DNA of 64,000 bases from the NCBI RefSeq assembly GCF_050947335.1, contig NC_134997.1, positions 4,278,001 to 4,342,000 on the forward strand. The letters run 5' to 3'. This DNA is from Megachile rotundata (lineage: Eukaryota > Arthropoda > Insecta > Hymenoptera > Megachilidae). Of the stretch, positions 21,578 through 33,700 are shown piece by piece. The translations under genes were made by a program, and so were the position numbers. Within the stretch, counting starts at the first letter, position 1. The number at the start of each line of letters is the position of its first letter. The notes under the pieces are model-generated. The model was not told the DNA's origin, did not search any database, and saw nothing but the letters and a program-made list of their open reading frames with translations.

Positions 21578-22060
21578 CTGAAAATAAACATTATAAATAA
21601 AATACCTAAATATTCAGCTGTAAAAATTATTGAAAAATTTCTTTTATAATATTCAATATTAAAACCAGGAACTAATTCTGATTCTCCTTCGATTAAACTA
21701 AATGGAACACGATTTAATTCAATTAATATATTTAATTTGAATATCAAATAAATAGGACAAAAAATAAAAATAAATTTTACATTAAATTGCATTTTACATA
21801 AATCTAACGAAGAAAATCTTTCAATAAAAATAAAAATAACAAATAATATTATAAATAATCTATCTTCAAATGAAATTAAGCTACAGAACGTAAACACATT
21901 AATATTGAATAAATTCTATTTGTCAACCACCAAACATAATAGGAAAAACTGAAAATCTTATTAATATTAATATATAAATAAATTCATCATTTATAAAAAA
22001 TAAATTAATATAAAAAGGATATAATCCTCAGTATATTATTGAAATAATTAATATAAATAT
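21578..22060 (-). pseudogene. ND1: NUMT: fragment of mitochondrial ND1
   Basis: The minus strand translates with the invertebrate mitochondrial code (TGA=Trp, ATA=Met, AGA=Ser) to NADH dehydrogenase subunit 1, the proton-pumping membrane arm of complex I. Recognisable blocks in order are WGLYPFYINLFF, FSVFPIMFGGW, a degraded SISYE-type loop read as LISFEDRLF, and the conserved ELNRVPFSLIEGESEL followed by VPGFNIEYY and FTAEYLGILFIMF. About half the gene is present. Reading-frame continuity is lost near 21900-21910, and TGA codons would be stops in the nucleus. This is a nuclear copy of mitochondrial DNA with no expected function. The extremely AT-rich codon use and Phe/Ile/Leu content fit an insect mitochondrial source. 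Confidence 0.88.
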
Positions 22061-22725
22061 TGTTCTGTACAGTTATTGCACTAGTTATAAAACAGTTATT
22101 GACTCTATAGTTCTCTATAGTTATTACATAATAATTAACACGTAAGAATAATATAATATAAGTAATAATTATACATCAATCATTTATCTCGCATATCAAA
22201 TGTAAACTATTGCAACATATGACTACAAGAAATACAGTTTACGTTATTTTTTATTACATATTTATTTCTATATAATCTTAATTTTTAAGATATTACATTA
22301 GAAATAAAATTATTATAAACTAGTCAACCTTTTGCGAATAACCTTCCAACAAATTCATCCAAATTAATCTCTTCAAGGATACTTACTCATACTTATATGT
22401 TACTATTCATTATTCAGTTTATTTCTAAATTAATCAACCAATAATTAAGTTATCACAATAATCACATTATGCATACACAGAATTAGTATATCAATATTAC
22501 CATATTACACTAATAGTATATGAATACTGCAATTATTTTTAAAATTCATTAATCTATATATTTTTTTTAAATTTATTCATATATTTAATATTTTAGGACG
22601 AGTAAAATATAATTACACCAAAAACTTAGATTTTTATCTAACTTCACAAGAATAATCCCTGAGAAATATAATTTTCACATATCGTTAGCAATTAAATTCT
22701 CTAGAATATTTAAAAAATTAAATAG
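22061..22725. other. AT-rich sequence right of the NUMT
   Basis: Very AT-rich with no identified reading frame. It could contain more decayed mitochondrial DNA, but I cannot show it. Confidence 0.35.
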
Positions 22726-23100
22726 CATGAGAGCTAACATTTCTCTTAATGAATTTCCGTCCATATCGACGCCAATGCGTGATTCACCTTGCCGCGTTCA
22801 AAGATGTCCCGTAACAGGCACGGGGGTGCACAAAGACGCAAAGAAGGATCGAGAGAGGGTTCCCCGAATGAATGTGGTGGATTTAAAATCCAGTCTCCAC
22901 TCGAAATCGCGTCGTCGAAACGAATGGGTCGCGCAGCGTGTGAAGGGATTAAATGGCAACGTAAAGTTCTTCATCCGTTTCCACGATATATCCGCCGCAG
23001 GCTGTTCTTTAGTGTAAATGCCAGACTTCAAAGCGATGTCGCGACTTGGGGCTGTTATGCGTGTAAACACGACAACGTACACACCAAAGGATAAGCATCT
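22726..23100. other. GC-richer patch
   Basis: Three overlapping frames of 96-103 codons on both strands, none with a recognisable domain. Conserved noncoding DNA is the simplest reading. Confidence 0.35.
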
Positions 23101-24260
23101 CGAGGACATTACAATTACAATAATAAAGTAAAGACTTGGAAGAAAATTGGATACAATTACGTTTATTTAGTCTTCAATTTATTATGCTTAATTCTTTAAT
23201 ATTTGTCATACAATGAGTTTTGTTCTTTTAACAATGTGACGATATGCATGAAGTATGCATATAATATATGTAAACGAATATTATTCAAAATTTAAAACGA
23301 ATGTTATTCACAAACACTGACATTATAAATATGTTTTATGATCTAGTGGCTTTTGAAGAAATATTTTTGGAAAGGCGTATAAAATACGTGCGCAGTTGTT
23401 AATAACGCGTGATAAGTGTGCGCAGTAAAGTTAGAATACTTGGTTTTAGTGTGTTTGTTATGCAAACTTCACCGCGCATGTTTATTATTTTTCCTTATCG
23501 TCTGCGCATATGTTCAATGTTTGAAGTTACAGTCACGGTAACCTAACCTCTTGCTGTATAATTTATTCTATAGTATAACTATAATTATACTTATATCTAA
23601 AATTATGATTGGACTTGAACTTTAAAATTGGGCGTATTAAAAATATTATAAGGTATGGAACAATGGTTGTCAGTTTACAATTCAAAATTAACTGCATATT
23701 TAACTATGTACATATACACACAAGTACCTTAAGAAGTTCAAAATAATAACCAAATTGTTAAAATAAATCAACTAAATAAAAATATAAATAAAATAGTGTT
23801 AAAGTGTTAAAATAAATAAAAATATTATTCTAATATGATTAAATGATTGAAATTTCTAAAACTATAATATTATTTAACAAACGATACGTTTATGCCGAAA
23901 ATGAACTCTCTTTTCAATTTTGTGTGAACACCTAAGATCTTGAAGATCAAATTAACGATCGAAATATTACTGAAATAAATCAACAATGTAATTTTATGAA
24001 CAAATTAATTCTATATGAATAAATAATTTTAAACTTAAAAATTTTAAGCTTATAGTAAAGAACTCCTTATTCGGTTACATACAATAAACACCTAAGACCA
24101 AACTAATGATCAAAACGTAACTAAAATAAACCAATAGCGTAATTTATAACTAAAGTTCCATACAATTAAAATTCCGTTCTAAATCAAATTACTTAAATAC
24201 CTAATTCTTAAATAAATATCCAACCTTGAATAAGAAATATGTTGATCACTTAAAGCAGTG
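23101..24260. other. AT-rich unique sequence
   Basis: Around 23385-23515 there are several GCGCA words (GTGCGCAG, CCGCGCATG, CTGCGCATA). No gene. Confidence 0.4.
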
Positions 24261-24720
24261 TTACGCTGATTGTAAGAATGTTTAGAAAATTCCCACGGGA
24301 TCACGGGTGCATATGGCGTATCAATCGACAGGTGTAATTTCTTCACGGACATCATCGAGGTGGTCCATTTCCCATCGTCGGTCATCTGCCGGATTCTTTG
24401 AAAATATCGCCGATGGTATAAGGTGTCGTTAGGTGTACGACAGGTGACCGGTCGTCGGGTCACCTTATACGCGGTACCGCGCCATTCTTCGCGTGCATCG
24501 TCTCTAGGATTTGCTTGATCAGGATGCTTGCGACATTCTGCAGCGTAAGGTGCTGGATGCTTCTCTCTAATGGAGTAGTGTTACACTTCTGGGTGGTTCA
24601 TGGTTTCACCGGCAAACACCACTTATTTCTTCGTTTTTCACGGCGAGCAAGATCGTTTACACACAGCCTGTCTTTCCCGTGAAAGTCTAGTATACAAGAT
24701 GGTGGTTCTATTACTGCAAA
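24261..24720. other. GC-richer patch with an 8-bp dyad
   Basis: It contains the inverted repeat AGGTGACC (24442-24449), 8-bp spacer, GGTCACCT (24458-24465), overlapping CAGGTG E-box-like words. The 94-codon minus frame at 24179-24463 shows no domain. Confidence 0.35.
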
Positions 24721-25440
24721 ACTTTTCATCATCGATGCACAAAATTTAGAATTACGTTCCTTCTAATTTTAATGTTACAATATCTATTTTAATTGTCTAT
24801 TAATCACAGTATTTGTGTATAGCGCTATTTTTGAAATTAATCTTTGTTTACAAGTCTCAGATATATTTTTACGTATGGTGATGACTTCAACACTATACGT
24901 TCATTGAATATTACAATTACCTAACCCAATCTAAACTTACATAACTTGACATTAGAACTACCAAAAGTTAAGACATTTCTACAACTTCTGCTTGTACCAA
25001 ATCCAGTAAGAAATACTCAGTAAGAAGTCTTTAAAAAATATGTAATAATAATTTTAATAATTTTATAATATGTAATAATAATTTCATATGTAAAGAATTT
25101 TAAAATGAAATTGTAAAACCAATCATTTTGGTTGGTATGATAGTTTTAGTGTTCAAATATGTAGAAACAGAGCTTCTAATTAATGTATATCTTTTGTATA
25201 TACATATGTAATGTTATTAAAATAGCACAAGCCCTTATCGTATTTTATTACTAATATTTAATAACTCCTAACCTAACATAAAGTCCCAAAATTGTAAAAG
25301 TTCGAAACTATGAAGAGTTAAAGTCTGCAAGTTCCAAATTGTCAATATTCCAAAATTCTAAAAGTCAAGAACTCAAGAATTCCAAAACTGTGATGCCTCA
25401 AAGTCCTAGAGTTCAAAATTCTCAGGTAGAGAGAAAATTT
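24721..25440. other. AT-rich sequence ending in a short CCAAAATTC array
   Basis: Non-repetitive until about 25285, then diverged TTCCAAAATTCTAAAAGTC units to 25430. Confidence 0.4.
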
Positions 25441-25760
25441 ATCGGTACACATTTTAACGAAGTGCGCGTAGTAAAGTATCGAACAACGATTGTTTCGGTG
25501 GTCCACGTCGATCGCCTAGGAATCGTTGTGTAATTGAAAGCATCGATCTATCAGGATCGGGACTTTTCACGAAAATGACAGAATTGTGTCGGCGAAAAGG
25601 GTGTCGAAGCAAATAAGTGCAGTCGCGATACGACGCCTGTTTGGTCGCTAACAATAAGTGATCGATGGTCGGGTTCCTGACTCAGCAGACATTCGCGAAA
25701 CCGAACACCGCAGCCATTTTTTCGCGCAAATATGCACGCGACAGATGCAAACAAGCATAT
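25441..25760. other. GC-richer patch
   Basis: CpG-containing, rich in ATCGAT/CGATCG words, with short frames on both strands and no domain. Confidence 0.35.
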
Positions 25761-26550
25761 ACCCTAATGTATCACGGCATATATTACTCAACTATGATAT
25801 TCGTGGACTGCCTGATCGAATAATCCCGAAGATGATTAATTTCACTTACTATTCCTCATTTACTACTTTGAAAATCATACTTTATTGTTCATAATATGCA
25901 TTGAAATTAATAATTCGTAAAACGTATTTGTGCTAAGTTATTAATTGTTATATTACATTCTTGAGGGTAAAATTGAAAAATATTAAAGCACAAAATTTCA
26001 AAGTTAAAGCATGGTAACAATAAGTGTTATGAGTGTCATTTTTCAAGACACTCTTTGTTTAAAAAAGAAATTATGAAAAGACTAATGTCATTAAATTATG
26101 AAATGTTATTACAACTATTTACAGTATGTATCAACATGTTTTTATTTTGTGCTAATACTACTTATGTTTTGTTAGTTTGCCACCTATAATCTTATCTTCA
26201 TCTTCCACATACTGTCTCTTATTTGGTGTCTTTAAATATTAGTTTCTTTAATTCAAAATACCTGCATTATTCTTATTTAACTATAGTTTATTCTCATAGC
26301 TGCATTAACAGACGTTTATTTCTACTTTAATTCATTTCTTATTTGGCACCAAATTTGAATGTTGATTCAATCAGTTGATTCTGTGTATCCACCATATTTG
26401 TTTATTCTATTAATTCTATTAATTCTATCTTTATTAAATATTTTCATATACTAATTTATTTAATAATATTAATTCTATGGAGTAACAGTATATCGAAGAA
26501 TTTTAAGTCTGTTTTCATAAGCAAAATTTTCCTGAGAAATCGCACGATTT
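25761..26550. other. AT-rich unique sequence
   Basis: No feature recognised beyond TTAATTCTATTAATTC triplication near 26405-26430. Confidence 0.4.
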
Positions 26551-26880
26551 CTTCGAAAACAAGCATTTCAGCTGCGCCGGTGATTCGTCGCGGTTACAAA
26601 TCTGTTCCATCGCGAACAATGAGAGGAATTATTGCCATGGTCGAGCAGCACGCGCCGGAAATCAATGCCGACGAGTGTGGATCGCATCGTTGAGCCGCGT
26701 TTCGAGCGTGAAGCTAATGTTCGTTGCATGCCACTTCGAGGCTTCCAGCAACTCGACAGCAGCGGTCCGAGACGAATTCTACAAAAGTTGACGTCTCCAT
26801 CTCTCACGATCGAAACGAATAACAGCTACGAGTCACGCCCATCTTGGACCCTTTTGTCCCTCTCTAATGTTGTTATCCAG
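26551..26880. other. GC-richer patch
   Basis: Sharp-edged CpG-containing block in AT-rich DNA with 79- and 97-codon frames on opposite strands. No domain is recognised. Confidence 0.35.
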
Positions 26881-27059
26881 AGATTTATTATTCGAACAAG
26901 GGTGTCTACTTATTATACACGCTAGTTTGCTGTCCATCGTTGCCACAATTTTCTCCCTTTCACGATGTTACTATCATTTTTGTTACGTGTACATTTAAAC
27001 ACATTAATTCTATATACGTGCTATAAAAGTGAAATCTGCTTATATTGAATTGTATGCTT

Positions 27060-27500
27060 CTAGATTACTGGGTCAGTAGATCCACTAGATTTCTATGTGG
27101 GTTACTACATACCTAAATTCTTAGACTCTGAGATATACAGGTCGCACGATTTTATGTTGTTAGGTCCCTCGGATCCTAAATCCTTAGATTCCTAGATACT
27201 GAGATCTTTATACCTTTTAATTTCTACATCTTAATTTCCATATCTGTAGATCTTTATATCCCTAGATCTCCATGTCCTCAAGTTTCTATACCCTTAGATT
27301 CTCTCGTTTTTATATATCTGTATCTCTGAATTCCTACGTTGCTAGATCCTCTCACTTCTGGTTACTTACGTCCGTAGATTTCTACATCAGTAGATTCTTA
27401 CATCTTTAAATCCCTAGGTCTCTAAATATTCACGTTCGTAGATTTTTGCGGTCTTAGGTTTGGGGATCCAGAGGTATAAAGAAATTTGGAAGCAGTAGAA
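27060..27500. repeat. CTTAGATTCCTAGATC degenerate array
   Basis: TAGATTYCTAGATC / CCTAGATCTCTA words of about 12-18 bp, strongly diverged. Confidence 0.7.
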
Positions 27501-28420
27501 AAATGTGAACATTCAAAAACTTGTGCAAATGTGTATTTAAAAATTTGGAATATCCAAGTTTAGACTATACACTCAAATTGTAAAAAACGATCCTACGATA
27601 GAACGTTCCTACCTCTAGGTTAATCTCTATTCAAAAATAGCCCATGTCGTTAGTGTATATTGCAGACTAAAATGAAGAGTCATTCTGTGTCCTTAGTGCC
27701 GATGTCAAGGGACGTGTAATGGCCAGGCAAACGCAGCCAACATCCAAAGTGGACAGTAACCGAGATCCGTATTCTGTACGCACAGTAACGCAGTTGAACG
27801 AGAAGGTCAAAACTGCAGCTAATAGCAGAAAGAAGGAAGACAAGTACGGTAACACGTTTAAAAACAGGCCGTATGAACAAGCAGAAGAGAGATGTAGCAA
27901 AGGGTAGGAACGTAGGACGAGTGGTTACGGGGAAGTGGGCCATGTGGTGGAATGGGGTGGCGGCGTCGGTGGTGGTGGTGAGGTAGTCATGACGACCGCA
28001 GCGACCAATCATCCGGAAGTAACGCAGCGCGAGATAACTCTGCATCCAATCAGGTTTAAAGCGGGGACGGGGCTGGCCATCCCCCGCAGAAAATCACCCC
28101 CGTAACGAAATTTCCACCGTACGAGGGTAGATATACAAAACGACAGACGGCCCTCTCCCTCCTCTATCTTTCTCTGTCTTTTGTACTTACCCCTGGGTGA
28201 CACACGTCTCACACACCACCGTCGAGGATAAGCGGAGGCGATGCTGACGCTTATCCACCCTCCAGATCCTCCTTTTCTTTTAACTCATAATCCTGGGGCA
28301 TCCCTGATAACCTGTTGGTCGCTGATAAAGCGACAGACTTCTCAGAACCTGAAGAAAGGAGGTTGCGGTAACTTGCACTAAGCAACAGAACCAGATAAGG
28401 TTCTAACTGTTAAGCGGACA
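27501..28420. promoter_or_regulatory. GC-rich patch with a GATAAG dyad, candidate regulatory DNA
   Basis: 27650-28420 is GC-richer. It contains a GGTGG/GGCGGC-rich strip at 27940-27985 and the inverted repeat GGATAAGCG (28226-28234) / CGCTTATCC (28248-28256), which presents two opposed GATAAG sites. Overlapping frames of up to 121 codons lack domains. A promoter or enhancer is possible, by inference only. Confidence 0.3.
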
Positions 28421-29200
28421 TCTTCGCGTTTATCTTTGTACCTGGAATTGTACCTCCGTTACACTCTGACAACACAAACTGATACAATTCTTCTTAGTGT
28501 CACTCTTAAGTCGTGTTCAAATTTTAAATACGATTTCAGGTTTATTGAATTGTTACATTCTGATAAGACAAAATTATACAACTCTTTCGTCATTCATGTT
28601 TTAATTTACAGTCAAATTGTAAATATAGTTAGGTTTATTGAAATGATTATGGAGACTTTTATGAAAAACAAACAATATAAACATAATGATAAAGTTATTG
28701 CGAGCAAAAATGAGCTTGCGCTTTTATAACATTAGCACTGAATACTCATTTTAAGTTACAGAAATCGTGAAATGTTTTTCTTGAAAAGTAAGTTGTTTTT
28801 TAACAAAGTAAAGAATTAACGCATATAGTAGTTTACATCTGATTCTTCATGTATTCATTTATCCACTTTGCTTTGAATTCTGAAGCAGATATGCATCATG
28901 TGGCCTCGGGTAGTTTCAATATTAACAAGTAGCTGAGTATCATTAATAAGTAGTTATTAACAAATAATGAAGTTCCACAAATTTACAAAATTAGTATTAA
29001 AACTTCTTATTGAGAAAGGTAATATTGAGGCAGATATGAAATATAACATTACTTATAAATAATGTACAAAATAATTGCAACTTCGTTTTGTAAGATTTCG
29101 TAATAATTATTCAATTATAAAGTACAAAATTAGTAAGATTTAGAAGAAAAGTTGATTCTGGATCTTCGTTGAGTATCTTAAATTGAAACTAAATCTGGGC
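28421..29200. other. AT-rich unique sequence
   Basis: The frame 28436-28729 plus (97 codons) is AT-driven with no domain. No gene is supported. Confidence 0.4.
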
Positions 29201-29247
29201 AGATCATTGAGCGCATGCGCAGATCATTCAGCGCATACGCAGATCGG
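29201..29247. promoter_or_regulatory. Tandem 20-bp unit with an NRF-1/ewg-like palindrome
   Basis: Two 20-bp units, AGATCATTGAGCGCATGCGC and AGATCATTCAGCGCATACGC, followed by AGATCGG. GCGCATGCGC matches the palindromic NRF-1/erect-wing consensus core. A CpG site in a very AT-rich context is notable. Its function is inferred. Confidence 0.45.
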
Positions 29248-29790
29248 TAACACAGAACGCACCGGTACTACACATGTGTAGATCACTTTGCGAATTAATC
29301 TAATAGAAAAATCGTAGAGTAGAAATTTTACTATTAAATATAACGTACTAAAAATGGTTAATATTAATCAGAAAAGGTATAAAAAGATAACTTCTAATTT
29401 ATTTATTTATCTTTTCGTAAAAAGTAACATCTTTCGAACCATGTCGAAAGACCACTTATTAGCAAAAGAAATATAAAATGAAGATTAAATATTGAAGCAT
29501 TTATTTTCTCCTCAAAAAAATCATATTCCAACAGTTGAAAAAAATTGTTGGTTTATTTTAACAAAATCAACATAGTAATCTTCTCTGTACATAAATATTC
29601 ATTAGTTTAATAAAATTATGTTATAAACGACTTATCAAATTTTCGCATTTCCTCTTTTTCTGAAATACGGTTACATATGTTTTGATTTAGTTGTCAGAAT
29701 CACTCTTCGTGTATGACAACAATCCGTTTAAAGTACTAGAACAACTTCTGTTCAAGATTCAAACGTTAACCAAGTAGCTGAAAGTCGTCG
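29248..29790. other. AT-rich unique sequence
   Basis: No feature recognised. Confidence 0.4.
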
Positions 29791-30080
29791 TTTTCCAACA
29801 CGCTTCTATCGCGAGATATTTTTCACCGTTGATAACCAAACCGACGTAACACGTCGGTGAAGCAGCCGATAAATACACAGGGGTTGACATCCGCCGCGTA
29901 AATGCGTTAGGATGCCTTGTACGTGGCAAGGATGCGTTTATGGGCTGGCAGCGGCCAGATAAGAAGTCTCATAAAACGAATGGCGCCCCATAAGTGTTCG
30001 AGCAACTTCGACGCGATCGCTCGTCGAACGTGTTCCCCGCATTTGTCACGTATATCGAGTTCAATGTGCGTTCCGTGGTA
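29791..30080. other. GC-richer patch
   Basis: CpG-containing, non-repetitive. The 83-codon plus frame at 29917-30168 has no domain. Confidence 0.35.
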
Positions 30081-30640
30081 TTACGGTGTTTATCATAAAT
30101 CGCCAAAACCAGATCTCTATAAATTTGAACTACGACAGCACTTGATATTAATATTTTTAAAAAATTGATGTTTAATTTTCTTGTGATAGTGTATTGGATT
30201 CAAAATTCATAAAAGGGACAATACATATTTAATATTTAGAACAATGGTAATTAATGACTGTTTATATATTATTATTTACATATTATCATATATCATGAAT
30301 ATTGTTTAACTGGGCCATATGAACATTTTTAGATTTGTAATTAATTAAAAATTTTCTCTTGAGCAAATTTTTTATAACTTTATCTGAAAGTTGAAATTCT
30401 ACACGTTTAGATAAAACTACAATTTTGTATTGTACAAAAATTGCAATTCATTGAGATTTATATCAGTAAGAAGCTCTTTTTCTAACAAGTGAAATATTTG
30501 TGTTCAAAATCTTCAATTATCGTCTATCAAGAAAATTTAGGGATTTAGAATTTTGAAAATTCAGGAATTTTCGAAATTTAAAAATTGAGAAACTAGAAAT
30601 TTCTGAATTTCTAAAAACTTTGTAAATCCTAATTGTAAGA
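30081..30640. other. AT-rich sequence
   Basis: A short G-type AATTTAGGGATTTAGAATTTTG degenerate run at 30530-30605. Otherwise featureless. Confidence 0.4.
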
Positions 30641-31330
30641 GTGCGAGGAATACAGCGAATCAAAAAGGTGGTGCACCTCAGTTGAAGCTCCTCATCGCGT
30701 GTAATTAATATCAGTCATTAATTTCTAAAATAAACGAGCCGTCTATGAAGAATTTGACAGAGCGCGTCGATAATGGATCGAGATTAAATCCAGCCGAATT
30801 ATATAAACCCGTTTGCGTTTTTCTCAAATCAACCGAGAGAATATTGGTCGACCTCGCGTAAAATTTTCTTCGGGCAGCTTAGTCGGAAAAAAGCCTTCCA
30901 CGATATCGAATCGCTAATCTACTTCGCGCCTTCTTGATTACGATACACGCCCAGGCGGCTGGAAGGAATAAAGGAAAGGAAGGAAAAAAAATTTTTTCTC
31001 ATCATCCCGTCGCTCGCAACTTGCCATCCCTCTCCCGTTGCTCTATCCTCCACCCCTTGCCGTCCTCTTCTACTTTCGTCGAGAGCGTGGGTGGATGAAT
31101 TCCATCGTTATCGAGTCGCACCCCCATTTTACAAACGGGAAAGCTTCTCTCCCGTCCGCAAAATCCCTCGACCGAACGTGCATATTTCCATTTGACACGC
31201 CTCAACGATCGCCTGATTTTATTAAAAACCCCCGTAACCTGGTTCCGCTCGTCGTTCACGAGTCTCCAAGGGTGAAAATCTTTCCTCCAGATGCCTTTAT
31301 TGCGTGCGCCGACTCTCTGCATCGTAAAGG
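30641..31330. other. GC-richer patch
   Basis: Includes a GGAAGGAATAAAGGAAAGG purine run near 30958-30985. Opposed frames of 106-107 codons cover 31002-31361 without domains. Confidence 0.35.
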
Positions 31331-32100
31331 TGCCCTATGCAGAGCTAAACAATACCTGTGAATCGAATGTGGACATTCAGCATTGCTCGCTCACACAACT
31401 TTGTTCTAATGCTTTTTCTTATTTATTCAATGTCGCGATGGAAATTTTACACCAGGTAATTTCAACGCCACCTTAATGCTTCTTTGATGGGGATGCATTT
31501 GGAAAGAAATTATTACTGATATAAACGGACTCAAGCTACACGCTGCACAAAAAATTTTGATTTACTTGTACCCTACATGTTAAGGATACAAAAGTGTTTG
31601 TTTCTCTTGTAATCTTTATTTTTGCAATTCACTTTATAATTACTTACAATTGTCATAATTTTTTATAACAGTGTTTAGTACAAATAATTTCTTTTTAAAC
31701 ATGTAAAATTTAAGGTTTATTTTGTTATTGCGATACACCTGAAATACGCTGCCCCCTGGTTACAAGACTATGAATTAGTTAAAATTAACAATTTTTAATT
31801 CTGGTTTCAGTTTTAGTCTTAGAAATAGTATATGTCTATATGAATTATACAATATACATTTTATTATTTAATTCGTGTACTGTTTTTTAAAAAAAAAATA
31901 TCAATAAATACCAATGGCAGAAAAAAGTAATAACCCTGTTGGTAAAAGACGATATACAGATTGAAGCAAAGCCGAGTATCAAACCGGACAAAAGGAAAGG
32001 AGGAAGAAAGGTATTAGTAGAGGAATAAAAAACGGAGGTAGTGTAACGGGAAGCAAAAAGTGTGCTGCAAGAATGGCAGAAAATTCTGGAGAACATTAAT
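31331..32100. other. AT-rich unique sequence
   Basis: No supported feature. Short frames only. Confidence 0.4.
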
Positions 32101-32840
32101 TCAGATTGGCTGAGCAGAACGCGATTCGAGACGCGGATTCAGAGTTAATCGCGTTACATTTGGAGGCCTCTCGTGTCGCTGGAAACGCAACCCCTTCTCG
32201 ATAACAGAAACGACAACAGCTCGTTACGCGACGCCATATTTGACCCTCTTCCTCCTCTCTTGGTCCTAATTTTGAAACTCATCCGCTGTCTTGTCGTAGG
32301 ACTGCTCGACAGGAATCCAGTCGAGAAAGAAGAGCAAACGCGAGACAGAGAGAGAGAGACGGTCGTAAACGAGGTCGAGTGTCGGCAGCGTATAATTTCG
32401 ATGACAAGCAAAGGGGTGGTTGTACCCAGCCCCGTTTCTCTCCTCGCGGACTGCGAGTGGTGAGCCACCCCACTGATTGTATTAATTCAAGCTTTCCCAT
32501 TTACTTCTCAGTTGGCCCTCTTTCTCTCCCTTTATCTCCCTCTCTCGTGCTCTACGGCCGCGATGGCCCTCCCTGCACAACCCTCCTAAAGCACGACTTC
32601 CGGGGCCAAACGAAGCGTGCGAGCTTCGTGTATAATGAAGCGCGTTCGTTCGTTTCCTCGCCGTTGTTCCACCCGTTGTCACCATTCGCCGTGTTCTTGG
32701 ACTCCATGGAAGACCTCCGAACACGAAGGGCAAATTTAAAGTTGCCCTTCTGTTCTTCGGATTACCGCCGGGTGCAAGCGTTTCGCTACATGATTTTAAC
32801 TTTAGACGTTGCAAATTTGAAGGTTGTTTAGCTTCCGTTG
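32101..32840. promoter_or_regulatory. GC/CpG-rich patch with a GA tract
   Basis: Contains GAGACAGAGAGAGAGAGACG (about 32341-32360) and CT-rich runs on the plus strand (32515-32550). Overlapping frames up to 150 codons (32379-32831 plus) show no domain and compete with opposite-strand frames. It resembles the 1.5-2.5 kb patch in composition and GA content. Confidence 0.3.
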
Positions 32841-33253
32841 GTAGCTTTGTTTCTCAGTCATTACGATTTGCGAACTTGCGAATACTGTTTTGACATTAAT
32901 GTATCTTAAATTTCTGGATTTTATAGAAAATTTTGAAATTTCAAAATTTCTTTATATCTTCAATGATGCGAATTTTTCAGTTTTTGAATTGTCAAGAACA
33001 CAAACATGAAAATTGCAAAATTTTCAAATGCTTCAATTTTTTAAGTTGAAAATGTTAATACTTCGTTCTTTCACCCTTTTTATTTACCGTATCAATTACG
33101 TAAAAATTTAGTACCTACCGAATTGTATAATGTCAGTTAAATTAAAATTAAACTTCTCCGTCCAATCACTAACAAAGATCCGAAATATGGAATACTTAAT
33201 ATAACCTTATATTTGCTCTTATTATTCATCACAAAATCTTAACTAACCTAACC
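32841..33253. other. AT-rich sequence
   Basis: Degenerate AAATTTC words at 32910-33060. CTAACCTAACC at the right edge provides the target site of the hAT insertion. Confidence 0.4.
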
Positions 33254-33349
33254 CAGGGGTCGGCAACCTGCGGCTCACGAGCCACATGCGGCGTTTTGGA
33301 TGTGAAACTGCGGCTCTTTAGTTGCATACGCAAATATTATTTATTTTAT

Positions 33350-33392
<43 letters not shown>

Positions 33393-33700
33393 GTTCTGAA
33401 TCGATTAACGAGGATTAGGCACCGATTCTATTTCTCAGCCACTTGTACTCGCTTTTCACCGCACCCCTCCCCCGCAACATGCGTCGTCACTGTCGTCAGT
33501 CCGTCGGAAGCTCTCGAATGACGCTGTCGTCGGATGTTTTTCTTATGAATAAATTAGATTAGTTTTTTTTATCAAAAAACTTTATTTATGCGAGTACTAT
33601 TTATTGTTGACAAGAAAAAATTTTGTGGCTCTTTAAAAACTTTGAAATTTTGTAAATTGTAATTTTTGACTCTTCCGACTCAAAAGGTTGCCTACCTCTG
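33254..33700. mobile_element. hAT-type MITE with a perfect 8-bp target duplication
   Basis: The left end CAGGGGTCGGCAACC pairs with the right end, reverse-complemented CAGAGGTAGGCAACC. Both are flanked by ACCTAACC (33246-33253 and 33701-33708), an exact 8-bp duplication as expected for hAT. CAGNGGTNNGCAACC ends are typical of hAT elements. At 447 bp with no reading frame it is nonautonomous. It contains an uninterrupted run of 40 A (33351-33390). Confidence 0.95.

Noticed and set aside
22061..22725. Further mitochondrial sequence extending the NUMT
   Set aside because: It is AT-rich but I could not read any mitochondrial gene or tRNA in it, so I did not extend the call.
32379..32831. 150-codon ORF in a CpG-rich patch
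   Set aside because: Overlapped by opposite-strand frames of similar length. The composition explains the length and no motif is seen.
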